Assembly (NCBI RefSeq): GCF_021398735.1
Contig: NZ_CP090349.1
Coordinates: 2,114,501-2,178,500 of the forward strand
Length of the DNA stretch: 64,000 nucleotides
Source: Methylobacterium oryzae
GTDB taxonomy: Bacteria; Pseudomonadota; Alphaproteobacteria; Rhizobiales; Beijerinckiaceae
Direction: 5' to 3'
Below the pieces are notes generated by a model, which was not told the origin of the DNA, did not search any database, and worked only from the letters and a program-made list of their open reading frames with translations. Within the stretch, counting starts at the first letter, position 1. The number at the start of each line of letters is the position of its first letter. A program made the position numbers and the translations under genes. Shown one piece after another: positions 8,662 to 16,675 of this stretch.

Positions 8662-8916
8662 ATGGCCCTCACCGCCGGCGCCGCCAGCCTCGCCATGCAG
8701 CAGGCCGCCAGCCTCGACGACGTCTGCCGGATCGCCGCCGGGCTCACGCCGGATGTGCTCCGCGCCCTGATCGACAGCTACCTCCCGGCCCACGATGAGG
8801 GAGCCGTCGAACCGCGCGGCACCGTCCTGGCACACGGCATCTACTGGACGGACACGCACTACGTCCACGCCGCCGTCGACGGTCGCTTCGTCGTCTACGA
8901 GCGCGACGACGCCTGA
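8662..8916 (+). CDS. Hypothetical small protein (84 aa)
   Basis: It starts at ATG 8662 (MALTAGAASLAMQQAASLDD) and ends VYERDDA. The C-terminal half, GIYWTDTHYVHAAVDGRFVV, suggests a small beta-rich fold. No signal peptide and no known motif. It lies between hairpin copies 1 and 2. A second short hairpin, ggggt-ccg-acccc type, is at 8922-8936 just after the stop. Function unknown. Confidence 0.6.
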   Translation: MALTAGAASLAMQQAASLDDVCRIAAGLTPDVLRALIDSYLPAHDEGAVEPRGTVLAHGIYWTDTHYVHAAVDGRFVVYERDDA

Positions 8917-8945
8917 CCCCAGGGGGTCCGACCCCCCGCCACCCC

Positions 8946-8971
8946 GCGCCCCGGCAATCCCGCCGGGGCGC
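8946..8971 (+). repeat. Intergenic hairpin repeat, copy 2
   Basis: Identical in stem and loop to the copy at 8610. The downstream flank ctcaggttcagga is almost the same as in copy 1. It is 23 nt upstream of the next start codon. Confidence 0.9.
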
Positions 8972-8994
8972 CCTCAGGTTCAGGAAGTATCGTC

Positions 8995-9456
8995 ATGAAC
9001 ACCCGCTCGAACCCCGTTGTCGGCCCGTTCGACGCCGACGCCCGCGAGGTCGGATACGTCGAGCCCGTCCTGCCCATCACTCCCCTCAGCGTCATGTATG
9101 CCGTCCACGGGCCCGAGGGCGTCGAGGATCGGCGTATCGGCGATCTCGATTGGCTCAGGGACCTGCTGCGAGCCTGCCAGCACCCCGGCGCGTACGCGGC
9201 GCTCCTCGGGTACCCGGAGGACCACCCGCTCGCCGACCCCGACGCGACCCTGCAGATGATCCGCAGCGTCGAGGATATGTACCGGCGCCTCGCGAAGCTG
9301 ACCGGCTGGAACTCGGCCATCTACGACAGCGAGCGTGCCGTCGCGTCGGAAGCCCTCGTCGACCGCCTGCTGCCCAAGCTGCGGGCCCATGATGCCGAGC
9401 TCGCGGCCGAGAAGTCTGCCCGTGACGCCGTCGGCTACGACCCTTTCGGGCACTGA
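8995..9456 (+). CDS. Hypothetical protein (153 aa)
   Basis: It starts at ATG 8995 (MNTRSNPVVGPFDADAREVG) and ends YDPFGH. The sequence is soluble and acidic with a helical C-terminal half (SEALVDRLLPKLRAHDAELA). Nothing enzymatic is recognised. It is flanked by hairpin copies 2 and 3. A cassette-like arrangement with its neighbours is seen, but function cannot be assigned. Confidence 0.62.
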   Translation: MNTRSNPVVGPFDADAREVGYVEPVLPITPLSVMYAVHGPEGVEDRRIGDLDWLRDLLRACQHPGAYAALLGYPEDHPLADPDATLQMIRSVEDMYRRLAKLTGWNSAIYDSERAVASEALVDRLLPKLRAHDAELAAEKSARDAVGYDPFGH

Positions 9457-9468
9457 TCCCGTCACCAC

Positions 9469-9494
9469 GCGCCCCGGCAATCCCGCCGGGGCGC
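9469..9494 (+). repeat. Intergenic hairpin repeat, copy 3
   Basis: Same 10-bp stem and aatccc loop as the copies at 8610 and 8946, again 12-13 nt after a stop codon (tgatcccgtcacca precedes it). The downstream flank differs. Confidence 0.9.
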
Positions 9495-9516
9495 CATCGC
9501 TGCAGGGATCACCGCC

Positions 9517-9927
9517 GTGGGCATATTCGGATATCTCGACCGCATCGCGGCCGAGGCGCGGGACACGCGCACGCTTGAGGAGCGTGCCGCTGAGGCCGCC
9601 GCCTACGAGGCCAAGGGGCGCGAGGCCGCCGCCCGCCTCAACGCCGAGCGCGAGGCGTTCCTCGCCGCGGCCCCGCGCTACGTCCTGCCCGACGGGTCGA
9701 CATGGCGCGCCGCCGACATGGTGGGCACGCTCCGCACCGGTAACCAGGGCGATCAGGGCCGTCGCCTCCACTTGGTCTCCGAGGACGAATGCGGGGTGTG
9801 GTCCGGCGTCGGCAAAGCGCTGTGCGGGGCCAAGCCCGGCCCTCGGTCCATAGGCTGGGGCGACGTCCGCGCGGAGCCGGCAGACTGCCCCCGCTGCGTC
9901 GCCAAGCTCCGGAAGGCCGGGCTGTGA
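9517..9927 (+). CDS. Hypothetical protein with a possible zinc-binding C-terminus
   Basis: 136 aa from GTG 9517 (GIFGYLDRIAAEARDTRTLE). The first 55 residues are a charged helix, possibly coiled coil. The C-terminal part has four cysteines: DECGV, ALCGA and DCPRCVAKL, a spacing compatible with a small zinc knuckle, with a nearby His (LHLVS). The stop overlaps the GTG of a tiny downstream gene. It has a weak AGGGA ribosome site. Zinc binding is inferred. Confidence 0.6.
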   Translation: MGIFGYLDRIAAEARDTRTLEERAAEAAAYEAKGREAAARLNAEREAFLAAAPRYVLPDGSTWRAADMVGTLRTGNQGDQGRRLHLVSEDECGVWSGVGKALCGAKPGPRSIGWGDVRAEPADCPRCVAKLRKAGL

Positions 9928-10039
9928 GCCGGACCACCGTCACCATCGCGGGCGCCCCTGAACGCTCCGCCTCGCCATCTGGGTCGCCGCCAACGACGGC
10001 GGCCGTCCCACACCCGTAGACCTGCTCGCAGCCCCCTGA
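9924..10039 (+). pseudogene. Tiny hypothetical gene, one frameshift
   Basis: GTG 9924 overlaps the previous stop (GTGA). The frame reads MSRTTVTIAGAPER and then leaves register around 9960-9965. The next frame reads LRLAIWVAANDGGRPTPVDL and stops at 10039, 7 nt before the next gene's ATG. Adding one base gives 38 aa. Evidence is gene spacing and reading-frame character only. Confidence 0.35.
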
Positions 10040-10046
10040 GGGACCC

Positions 10047-10661
10047 ATGCGCATACATCTCGCCCCCGTGCCCCCCGACCGCGCCGCTGGCATCCCCGGC
10101 CACGCTGTGGGCTTCGTCGACGCCAAGGTCTCGCCGCTCGCCGGGCTGCGGCGGCGGACGCCGGAGATCATCGGCGGGAAAGTGCTGTCGTACGACGGCC
10201 GGCAGCCCCTGATCCACGGCGTGCCCGTCGAGCACGAGCGGATCGCGCAGGCGCTGTCGGACGAGATTACGCGCGTGGCCACCCGGGTCTACGGTCCGGA
10301 ATACGTCGGCCCCATGGCCCTGGCCTCGGGCCTGAGCCTGCGGACCGTGGCTAAGGGCCGCATCATCTCGCACGGCCTGCCGTCGCCCTTGCTGGACATG
10401 CTCGGGCGCGCCAGCGCGACGGAGTACCCGCGGGCGACTGGCTACTGCCTGCAGGCCGTCGCTTACATGTGGGAGGAGCACATCGAGGAGTACGGGATGG
10501 GTGACGACGGCCCGGGCCCGATGTCGACGACTGGTAAGCAGGTCCTGACCGGCCGACTAGAGGGGATCCTCGTCCGGGCCGTCGAGCTCGTCGACGAGAT
10601 GCGAGGGGCGGCTGCGGCGGCAAAAGCCAGGTCCGCCGCCCGCCTGGCAGGGGAATTTTAA
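10047..10661 (+). CDS. Hypothetical protein (204 aa)
   Basis: It starts at ATG 10047 after GAGGGA (MRIHLAPVPPDRAAGIPGHA) and ends SAARLAGEF. It is soluble. The middle, EHERIAQALSDEITRVATRV, and the C-terminus are helical, and YEWEEH-type acidic patches (AYMWEEHIEEYGMGDDGPG) occur. No family is recognised. It is followed 67 nt later by the AAA+/M41 gene in the same direction, so it may be co-expressed. Confidence 0.62.
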   Translation: MRIHLAPVPPDRAAGIPGHAVGFVDAKVSPLAGLRRRTPEIIGGKVLSYDGRQPLIHGVPVEHERIAQALSDEITRVATRVYGPEYVGPMALASGLSLRTVAKGRIISHGLPSPLLDMLGRASATEYPRATGYCLQAVAYMWEEHIEEYGMGDDGPGPMSTTGKQVLTGRLEGILVRAVELVDEMRGAAAAAKARSAARLAGEF

Positions 10662-10728
10662 CGCCTTCCCTGTAGGGTCTTTCATCCCCGAAGCACTGGC
10701 CAAGCCGGTGCGCACTGAGGACATACAG

Positions 10729-13233
10729 ATGGTCGACGACGCACAGCGTCGGGCGCAGGCCGCCCGCGCGGGTGACCACACGCCCGCACAAATCATCCCC
10801 GCCGTTCCCCCGACGTATCACGAGCTCGCCATCGGTCACACGACCGCCGGCCACCCATGCGCCGATATGGCCGCCTGGGCGTCCGAGACGGATTTCTCAT
10901 GCAGCCCCGAAAGTGTCCGGCGTGCCTCCGACGCCTTGACGTTGGATTGCCAGGTCGTCCACGTGCTGGGCTTCGCGCAGGCCTGCGAGCTTGAGACCGT
11001 CAATAAGGCGCGCGCCGCGCATATGCGCGAGACACTCGACGAATGGGCGCGGCGGGCACGATTCTGCGCCGCCTTAGCCGGCCACTACGAGTGCGCCGTG
11101 CGCGCGATGCATTCGCTGGAGATGTACTTCGCGACGCTGGCGGATCCTGTGGAGAGGCGTCAGACAAGCTGCACACGTTCTGAGGTCTCGTACGCCGCCC
11201 GCAAGATCGAGCTCGGGTGGTACGACGCCGAGAATGCGTGGCGCCCCGAGAGCCGCATGCGCGCGAGGCAGATGGCCTGGGAAGATCTCGTCGCTAAGGC
11301 GGCCGTGGTTACGACAACTGCGCCGCGGGCCAGGCCCGAGGACGATGCCTGTTTCGACGGCCTCGACGATGTCGATCCCGGCCAGCCTCCGGTCTCGCAC
11401 GCTGCGTCGCTTCAGCTCCGGCGAACGCTCAATGTCCCCGGTGTTCGCGAGGCCCTTTCCGGTGTGGGAGGTGTCGTCCTGCTCGACGTGCCGGACACGC
11501 TCACGCTTGCGATCCTGAAGGACACGACCGAGACGAAGCGGGAGCTCCCGTCCGGCGTTGAGATCGTCATCGAGGATGCGCCTATGAAGGGGTCCGACGT
11601 GGCCAAGAGAGAGCGGCAGTACGTCGCCTACTTGCGGCGCGACAAGCCGGTCCTGGCCCTATCCCCCGACGCGGCGACGTGCCTGCCGGCCGTAGCGCTG
11701 CGGGCGGCCGATCACCGCCTTATGCTTTCGCCTATCGGCGCCTCGGATGTGGCCGCCGTCATCCGTGGCACGACCGGAAAGGCCCTCACCGAGGCTGACC
11801 GCGCCCGGCTGGAGGGGCTGGCGTTTACGGCGGCTGACCTTGCATCGGCGGTCCGTCCGGGGCGGGATCCTAGGCAGTGTGTCGAGCACATCGTCCGTCT
11901 AGTCACGCCGACGCCGGCGTCGGGACGCGGGCGGGACCTGACGCTCGATCAGCTTCACGGCGCCCGTGAGGCAGTCGAGTGGTGCCGCAGCCTCCTCGTC
12001 GATCTAGCGGGCTGGCGAGAGGGCGCCCACTGGTCGACGGTCTCGAACGGCCTGCTGCTGGGGGGCCCACCCGGCACCGGAAAGACCTTGCTTGCGCAGG
12101 CCCTTGCAACAACGGGATCCCTTCCGTTCATCAGCGCCTCCTTAATGGCCTGGCAGGGCGCGGGCGAGGCTCATCTCGGGACGCTGCTCAAGGCGATGCG
12201 GGAGGATTTCGCGCGGGCAAAGGCACTGGCGACGGGCCGGCGCGGGTGCATCCTGCTCATCGACGAAATCGACACATTCGTTGACCGGCGGACGATCCAG
12301 CACAAGCACGTTGACTACTCCCTCCAAGTTTCAAACGGGCTCCTGGAGCAACTCGATGGCGCCGGCGGCCGCGAGGGCGTCGTCGTGATTGCGACAACGA
12401 ACGACGTAAACCGGGTCGACCCCGCCATCCGGCGGCCGGGGCGTCTTGGTAAGACGATCATGATCGGACTCCCAGATGTGGAGGAGCGCGTCGCGATGCT
12501 GCGCGTCCGCTTAGGCGACGATCTGAGCGACGCCGATCTCCTGCCCGTCGCGTACCGCACGGAGCGGTATACCGGGGCGCAGATCGAGGCCTTCGTCGAG
12601 GACGCACGGCGGCGGGCGAGGCATGCTGGGCGGCCGCTCGACGTCGGGGACCTGCTGGCGGTGGCGGGAGCGGGCGAGGCGGACATGCCGTTGGCGGTGC
12701 GATACCGGCTGGCCGTTCACGAGTCCGGGCACGCCCTGCTGGCGCACATCGAGAACCCTGACCGCGACCTGATCGTGACGCTACAGGCCGGCGAGGGCAC
12801 CGGCGGTTGGGTCGAGCTCGTCGGGCCGGACCCCGGCGTCTGGACACGTGCTGAGGCGGAGGCGCGGATCCGCATCGGGCTCGCGGGCCGGGCGGCTGAG
12901 GAGGCGATCCTCAACAGTGCCAGCTCGGGGGCTCGGCAAGACTTGCTGACGGTGACGAGCATCGCCGTGAGGATGCTTGGGGAATGGGGGTTGGGCGAGC
13001 GGAGCCTCATCGCCGTCGAGCGGGATCCGGTCACGGCACTGATATCGGACCCGCGCCTGCAGGCGGAGACCTCTGCCTTGCTCGACAGGCTGTACGGCGA
13101 GACGCGTGACATCGTCCGACGGCACGCTGCGGCGGTGCGCCGGATCGCGGATGCCCTGCTCGTCGAGCGTCGCCTCGATGGCGCGCATGTGGCTCGGCTC
13201 GTCGCCGAGCCTGCCCCAGTCCGGCGACGCTGA
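10729..13233 (+). CDS. Soluble FtsH-like AAA+ ATPase with M41 zinc-peptidase domain
   Basis: 834 aa from ATG 10729, chosen over GTG 10708 because GAGGA lies 8 nt before it. Residues 1-~400 are a unique region with no membrane segment. The AAA+ module has Walker A GPPGTGKT (446-453), Walker B ILLIDEID (508-515), sensor ATTND (555-559) and RRPGR (568-572). The peptidase module has HESGH (664-668) and the third metal ligand Asp 738 in SSGARQDL. Both active sites look intact. The FtsH pore motif aromatic-hydrophobic-Gly appears as WQG. True FtsH has two N-terminal membrane helices and is ~640 aa, so this is a distinct, cytosolic relative. A role in ATP-driven proteolysis within the cluster is inferred. 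Confidence 0.85.
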   Translation: MVDDAQRRAQAARAGDHTPAQIIPAVPPTYHELAIGHTTAGHPCADMAAWASETDFSCSPESVRRASDALTLDCQVVHVLGFAQACELETVNKARAAHMRETLDEWARRARFCAALAGHYECAVRAMHSLEMYFATLADPVERRQTSCTRSEVSYAARKIELGWYDAENAWRPESRMRARQMAWEDLVAKAAVVTTTAPRARPEDDACFDGLDDVDPGQPPVSHAASLQLRRTLNVPGVREALSGVGGVVLLDVPDTLTLAILKDTTETKRELPSGVEIVIEDAPMKGSDVAKRERQYVAYLRRDKPVLALSPDAATCLPAVALRAADHRLMLSPIGASDVAAVIRGTTGKALTEADRARLEGLAFTAADLASAVRPGRDPRQCVEHIVRLVTPTPASGRGRDLTLDQLHGAREAVEWCRSLLVDLAGWREGAHWSTVSNGLLLGGPPGTGKTLLAQALATTGSLPFISASLMAWQGAGEAHLGTLLKAMREDFARAKALATGRRGCILLIDEIDTFVDRRTIQHKHVDYSLQVSNGLLEQLDGAGGREGVVVIATTNDVNRVDPAIRRPGRLGKTIMIGLPDVEERVAMLRVRLGDDLSDADLLPVAYRTERYTGAQIEAFVEDARRRARHAGRPLDVGDLLAVAGAGEADMPLAVRYRLAVHESGHALLAHIENPDRDLIVTLQAGEGTGGWVELVGPDPGVWTRAEAEARIRIGLAGRAAEEAILNSASSGARQDLLTVTSIAVRMLGEWGLGERSLIAVERDPVTALISDPRLQAETSALLDRLYGETRDIVRRHAAAVRRIADALLVERRLDGAHVARLVAEPAPVRRR

Positions 13234-13376
13234 TGGAGGTTGTCACACAACGGCAGGACACCCTTCCGATCGTCCGCGAGCATATCCGTCGCGCCTGGTC
13301 GCTCAGGCGTGTCTGCGGTCTAATCGCCATCGCGGCGGGCCTGCGGGTCGACCGCATCATCCGGCAGGAGGCTTGA
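13233..13376 (+). CDS. Small hypothetical protein (47 aa)
   Basis: The ATG overlaps the stop of the AAA+/M41 gene (TGATG), indicating coupled translation. The peptide MEVVTQRQDTLPIVREHIRR continues with SLRRVCGLIAIAAGLRVDRI, which resembles a short helix-turn-helix. After the stop the same frame stays open for another 29 codons (to a TGA at 13468), so a longer ancestral protein is possible. Low certainty. Confidence 0.4.
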   Translation: MEVVTQRQDTLPIVREHIRRAWSLRRVCGLIAIAAGLRVDRIIRQEA

Positions 13377-13468
13377 GGGTGCACCGCCGCTCCGGACGCC
13401 CTGCGGATGGCGCTGGAGACCGAGGCCCTGGCGCTCGCGTTCGGCCCGCTGCCATGCGGAGGTGAGCC

Positions 13469-13708
13469 GTGACACAGGCGTACTGGGACACCCGCATGAG
13501 GCTCTGGTCGATCCGGGAGGACGACCGCGTCGTCGGGCACGGGCCCCGCGTCCTCCTGTTCGACGTCTCCCTCGTCGTCCTCCCGGACGTCGTCTCGCGC
13601 GTCCAGGTCCGCCGAGTTCGCGAGGTCTGCGCAAGGGTCGAGGGCCAGCGCGTCATCGCCGGCCCAGGAGGCGGCGGGAGTCGGCTGCTGTTCGACCCGT
13701 TTTGCTGA
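13469..13708 (+). CDS. Small hypothetical protein (79 aa)
   Basis: GTG 13469 has GGAGG 6 nt upstream. MTQAYWDTRMRLWSIREDDR is followed by a Val/Arg-rich stretch (LLFDVSLVVLPDVVSRVQVR) and ends LLFDPFC. No motif is recognised. It is the last of the run of small genes after the AAA+ gene. Confidence 0.5.
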   Translation: MTQAYWDTRMRLWSIREDDRVVGHGPRVLLFDVSLVVLPDVVSRVQVRRVREVCARVEGQRVIAGPGGGGSRLLFDPFC

Positions 13709-13947
13709 AACACCTTCGTCACCGCGGAGTAATGCGTCCCGGTAACCGGGTGTCGGGTCCTGAGGCTCGAACCGAACGGCTGGGCCTGGGGCTGGCTGCT
13801 CCGCTGGGAGATGATCGCCAGTCCTGTTGAAGGGTGAGTTTTAGGCCTGCGCCCAGGGTTTCTGAAAGCATTCGCCTGTATGGTGACAGCATTCCCGACA
13901 GCAGCGAAAGCCCAGGCGCCTCCAAGCGCAGGGCCGGAGGATTCGCC

Positions 13948-14781
13948 ATGAACGACGTGCGCCTGTGGGTCCTCTCGGACCTCCACCTCGACTTTGCCCC
14001 GCTCGATTTGACGCCGCCGGAGCACGACGTCGTTGTGGTCGCCGGAGACGTGTCGGAGCACCTCTGTCGCAGCGTGCTACCCTGGCTCGGCCGCCTCCGC
14101 GAGAGCAACGGCCGTCCCGTGGTGTACGTGCCCGGCAACCACGACTTCTACGGGGGCGCCTATCAGAAGGAGGTCGAGGAGGCGCGCGAGCTGGCGAGCG
14201 CCGCGGACGTCACGCTCCTCGTAGAGGGCGACGTCGCCGAGCATGCCAGCCTCAGGTTCATCGGGGGTACCCTCTGGACAGACTGGGACATCCGGCCGGC
14301 CGAGCGCGTACGCGCGTTCGACGAGGCGTCGAGCCGCGTCGGCGGGCTGACCGACGTCCGGGCGATCAAGTGGAGACACGGGCCCAGGGATTACAGCAAG
14401 TTCCTGCCCCGGTTCTCCGCAAGCCTGCACGTCGTGCAGCGCCGGCGGATCGAGTCTGCGCTGGCTGAGCCCTTCGATGGGCGGACGGTCGTCGTCACGC
14501 ACCACGCGCCGCACGAGCGGAGCCTGCGCACGGAGGCATGGCGCGAACCCCTCGACGCGGCGTACGCGAGCGACTTATCCGCCGTGCTGAAGGGGCCGCA
14601 TGCCCCGGACTTGTGGATCCACGGCCACATCCACGAGCCTCGGGACTACCGCGTCGGCGGCACGAGGATCGTCGCGAACCCGCGGGGCTACGTCACCACG
14701 TCGCCGGCGTGGCGTGGGCAGGCGGCCGCAGTGAAGGTCGAGAACCCGGGGTTCAACCCGGCCCTCGTCGTCGAGGTCTGA
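13948..14781 (+). CDS. Calcineurin-like metallophosphoesterase
   Basis: 277 aa from ATG 13948, preceded by GGAGG. The metallophosphoesterase signatures are all present: DLHLDF (residues ~9-14), AGDVSEH, GNHDFY, THHAPHE and GHIHEP. These coordinate two metals and hydrolyse phosphomonoesters or diesters. The substrate is unknown; small members act on nucleotides or nucleic acids. It lies 239 nt after the preceding small gene and may have its own promoter. It is soluble. Confidence 0.88.
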   Translation: MNDVRLWVLSDLHLDFAPLDLTPPEHDVVVVAGDVSEHLCRSVLPWLGRLRESNGRPVVYVPGNHDFYGGAYQKEVEEARELASAADVTLLVEGDVAEHASLRFIGGTLWTDWDIRPAERVRAFDEASSRVGGLTDVRAIKWRHGPRDYSKFLPRFSASLHVVQRRRIESALAEPFDGRTVVVTHHAPHERSLRTEAWREPLDAAYASDLSAVLKGPHAPDLWIHGHIHEPRDYRVGGTRIVANPRGYVTTSPAWRGQAAAVKVENPGFNPALVVEV

Positions 14782-14853
14782 GCTTGGCGGTCTGCCCAGA
14801 GCCGCACTTAGGCCCTGGGCCGGCGCATGCAGTAAGTGTCAACGGAGAGTGTG

Positions 14854-15222
14854 ATGCGTACCTTCCTTACCCTGGCCGCCATCCTGGCGGCTGGTTCGGC
14901 GGCGGCTGGCCCAATCGATCAGCCCCGCTGGCACGCCGGCACGACCGAACGCCGGGGGCACGACGAGCTGACGACGTCGCTGGCGTTCGAGCGGACCGGC
15001 GCCGGGCAATGGGCGGTCTCGGCGCGCTGCGAGACTAGAGACACACGCACCGGCCGATGGCGCGCCAAGACCGGGACGGGGGCGGCGGTCCGGAGCATGG
15101 GCCTCGTCTTGATCGACCTCGGGCGGCTGGGCAGGTTGGCCTTGAACGAGCGCTCGCAGGAAATCTTCGGGACCGCGAAGGGATGCGCCGAAGGGATCAT
15201 TGACGTGGGGACGGGGGACTAG
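14854..15222 (+). CDS. Exported hypothetical protein
   Basis: 122 aa from ATG 14854 with GGAGA upstream. MRTFLTLAAILAAGSAAAGP is a typical Sec signal peptide. The mature part has two cysteines (ARCETR and KGCAEG) that could form a disulphide. No family is recognised. It is the last gene of the accessory block before the convergent Lrp-type regulator. Confidence 0.65.
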   Translation: MRTFLTLAAILAAGSAAAGPIDQPRWHAGTTERRGHDELTTSLAFERTGAGQWAVSARCETRDTRTGRWRAKTGTGAAVRSMGLVLIDLGRLGRLALNERSQEIFGTAKGCAEGIIDVGTGD

Positions 15223-15424
15223 CCCGCCCGGTGTGCGAGGTCGCCACGGATCAGGCCCAGCGCGATGCCAGGCGGGGTCGACCCGAAGCCACGACCGGGG
15301 CCCAACGCCGAACTCGGCGGTCGAGGTCTCGGTGAGGAAGGAGGCGGCAGGAGCGGCCGCGCTGCTCCTTCATAGGCAGAGGGCGACTTGTGAAGCGTCT
15401 CAAGGACGTCGATGGGAGGACATT

Positions 15425-15916
15425 TCAATCGTCGAACAGAATTGCTTCAAGCGGAACATGGTTCTTGGCAATCGGAGATTTGATTACAATATAAGTGAAG
15501 TATTTTGCAATTCCAATCTTGCGGTCTAAAAGATTATCGATCACCTGCTGGTAGTGCGGAATTCCGCGGGTCATAAACTTTAATAGATAGTCGAAGCCGC
15601 CGCTGACTAGGTGACATTCGACGAGCTCGTTTACGCTCCGGATCGACTGCTCGAAGCGGACGAAATCCTCTCGACGATGGTCGCCGAGCGTCACGGAGGT
15701 GAAGACAAGCTGCGCCTCGCCAAGCTTGGCTAGGTTCAGGTGGGCGCCGTACCCGCTTATGTATCCGGCCTTCTCCAGCCGCTTCACGCGCGCCAGGCAA
15801 GGGCTGGGCGATAGCCCGACCTCGCTGGCGAGCGTGATATTCGTCATCCGCCCGTTCTGTTGGAGCCGGGCCAGTATGTTGACGTCGATGCGGTCGAGTT
15901 TCGGGGTTGAAAGCAT
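15425..15916 (-). CDS. Lrp/AsnC-family transcriptional regulator
   Basis: 163 aa. The N-terminal HTH is LDRIDVNILARLQQNGRMTN followed by ASEVGLSPSPCLARVKRLEK, and the C-terminal RAM-type domain includes ELVECHLVSGGFDYLL. Such proteins respond to amino acids. It lies 30 nt downstream of the HAD gene and in the same direction as the aminotransferase-HAD pair, so it probably senses their amino-acid substrate. Codons near its 3' end are more AT-rich than its neighbours. Confidence 0.92.
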   Translation of the reverse strand: MLSTPKLDRIDVNILARLQQNGRMTNITLASEVGLSPSPCLARVKRLEKAGYISGYGAHLNLAKLGEAQLVFTSVTLGDHRREDFVRFEQSIRSVNELVECHLVSGGFDYLLKFMTRGIPHYQQVIDNLLDRKIGIAKYFTYIVIKSPIAKNHVPLEAILFDD

Positions 15917-15946
15917 GGGGCATCATCCCCGAAAATCGTCGTGGGT

Positions 15947-16675
15947 CTACGCCGAGCGGAGGGCTTCCTGGTGGGCCTTCACAAGATCCGCCATGCTCGT
16001 GAACCGGAAGTCGTACTCGGGCATGTCCCCCGGATGCATGGTCGCGCCGAAGCCTTCCTGGCCACTACGACGGTGAATCCAGCATCCCGCCAGGCCGGCG
16101 GCCTTCCCCGGCTTGTGGTCGTGGAACAGGCTCTCCGCCGTGTGAAGGATGTCCGCCTTCTCGACGCCCAGGCCTGGAAGCTTCTCCAGCATGTACTCGA
16201 AGTTGCGCGGGCTCGGCTTGTAGGAGCCAATGTCCTCAGCCGTGTAGATCGCGTCGAACTCGACGGCGAGCTTCTCGTTGCTCGCGGCGAAGCTCTCGTT
16301 GTCGACGTTCGACAGGATGACAAGCTTGTAATACTTCTTCAGGTACTGGAGCGCTCCGGCGCTATCCGGGAACGCCGGCCAGTTCCGGACCGAGCGACCG
16401 TAGGTGACGCACTCGTCGACGGTGACGGTGACGCCCCATTCCTCGGCCAGCCGCTTGTAGACGATGGGCAGGAGATCCCGGTAGCGCACGCCCGGCGTGT
16501 AGCGCTGCTGCGACGACTCGTGCCGGGCATGCGCCTCTAGGATCTCGTCGCGCGTCAGGGAACGCTCGACGCGGGAGGTCAGGGGCTTCAGCCCCTCGAC
16601 CATGCCGCTCTCCCAGTCGATCAGCGTGCCGTAGCAATCGAAGGTGAGGGCCTTGTAGTCAGTGAGCCGTGGCAT
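15947..16675 (-). CDS. HAD-superfamily hydrolase, haloacid dehalogenase type II-like
   Basis: 242 aa. FDCYGTLIDWESG carries the nucleophilic Asp; ILSNVDNESF is motif II; YKPSPRNFEY contributes the Lys, and motif IV acidic residues follow. This matches the L-2-haloacid dehalogenase/phosphatase group. The physiological substrate is unknown. It overlaps the aminotransferase gene by 17 nt, so the two are translationally coupled. True dehalogenation is not established by sequence. Confidence 0.85.
   Translation of the reverse strand: MPRLTDYKALTFDCYGTLIDWESGMVEGLKPLTSRVERSLTRDEILEAHARHESSQQRYTPGVRYRDLLPIVYKRLAEEWGVTVTVDECVTYGRSVRNWPAFPDSAGALQYLKKYYKLVILSNVDNESFAASNEKLAVEFDAIYTAEDIGSYKPSPRNFEYMLEKLPGLGVEKADILHTAESLFHDHKPGKAAGLAGCWIHRRSGQEGFGATMHPGDMPEYDFRFTSMADLVKAHQEALRSA

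Noticed and set aside
8610..9494. A CRISPR array made of the three hairpin copies
   Set aside because: The intervals are whole genes of 300-500 nt, not short spacers, and no cas gene is present.
7771..13708. A prophage
   Set aside because: No capsid, portal, terminase, tail or lysis gene is recognisable, and the FtsH-like gene is not a phage hallmark.
14736..14762. tRNA-like ggggttcaaccc near the metallophosphoesterase end
   Set aside because: It lies in the coding region and no cloverleaf can be formed.
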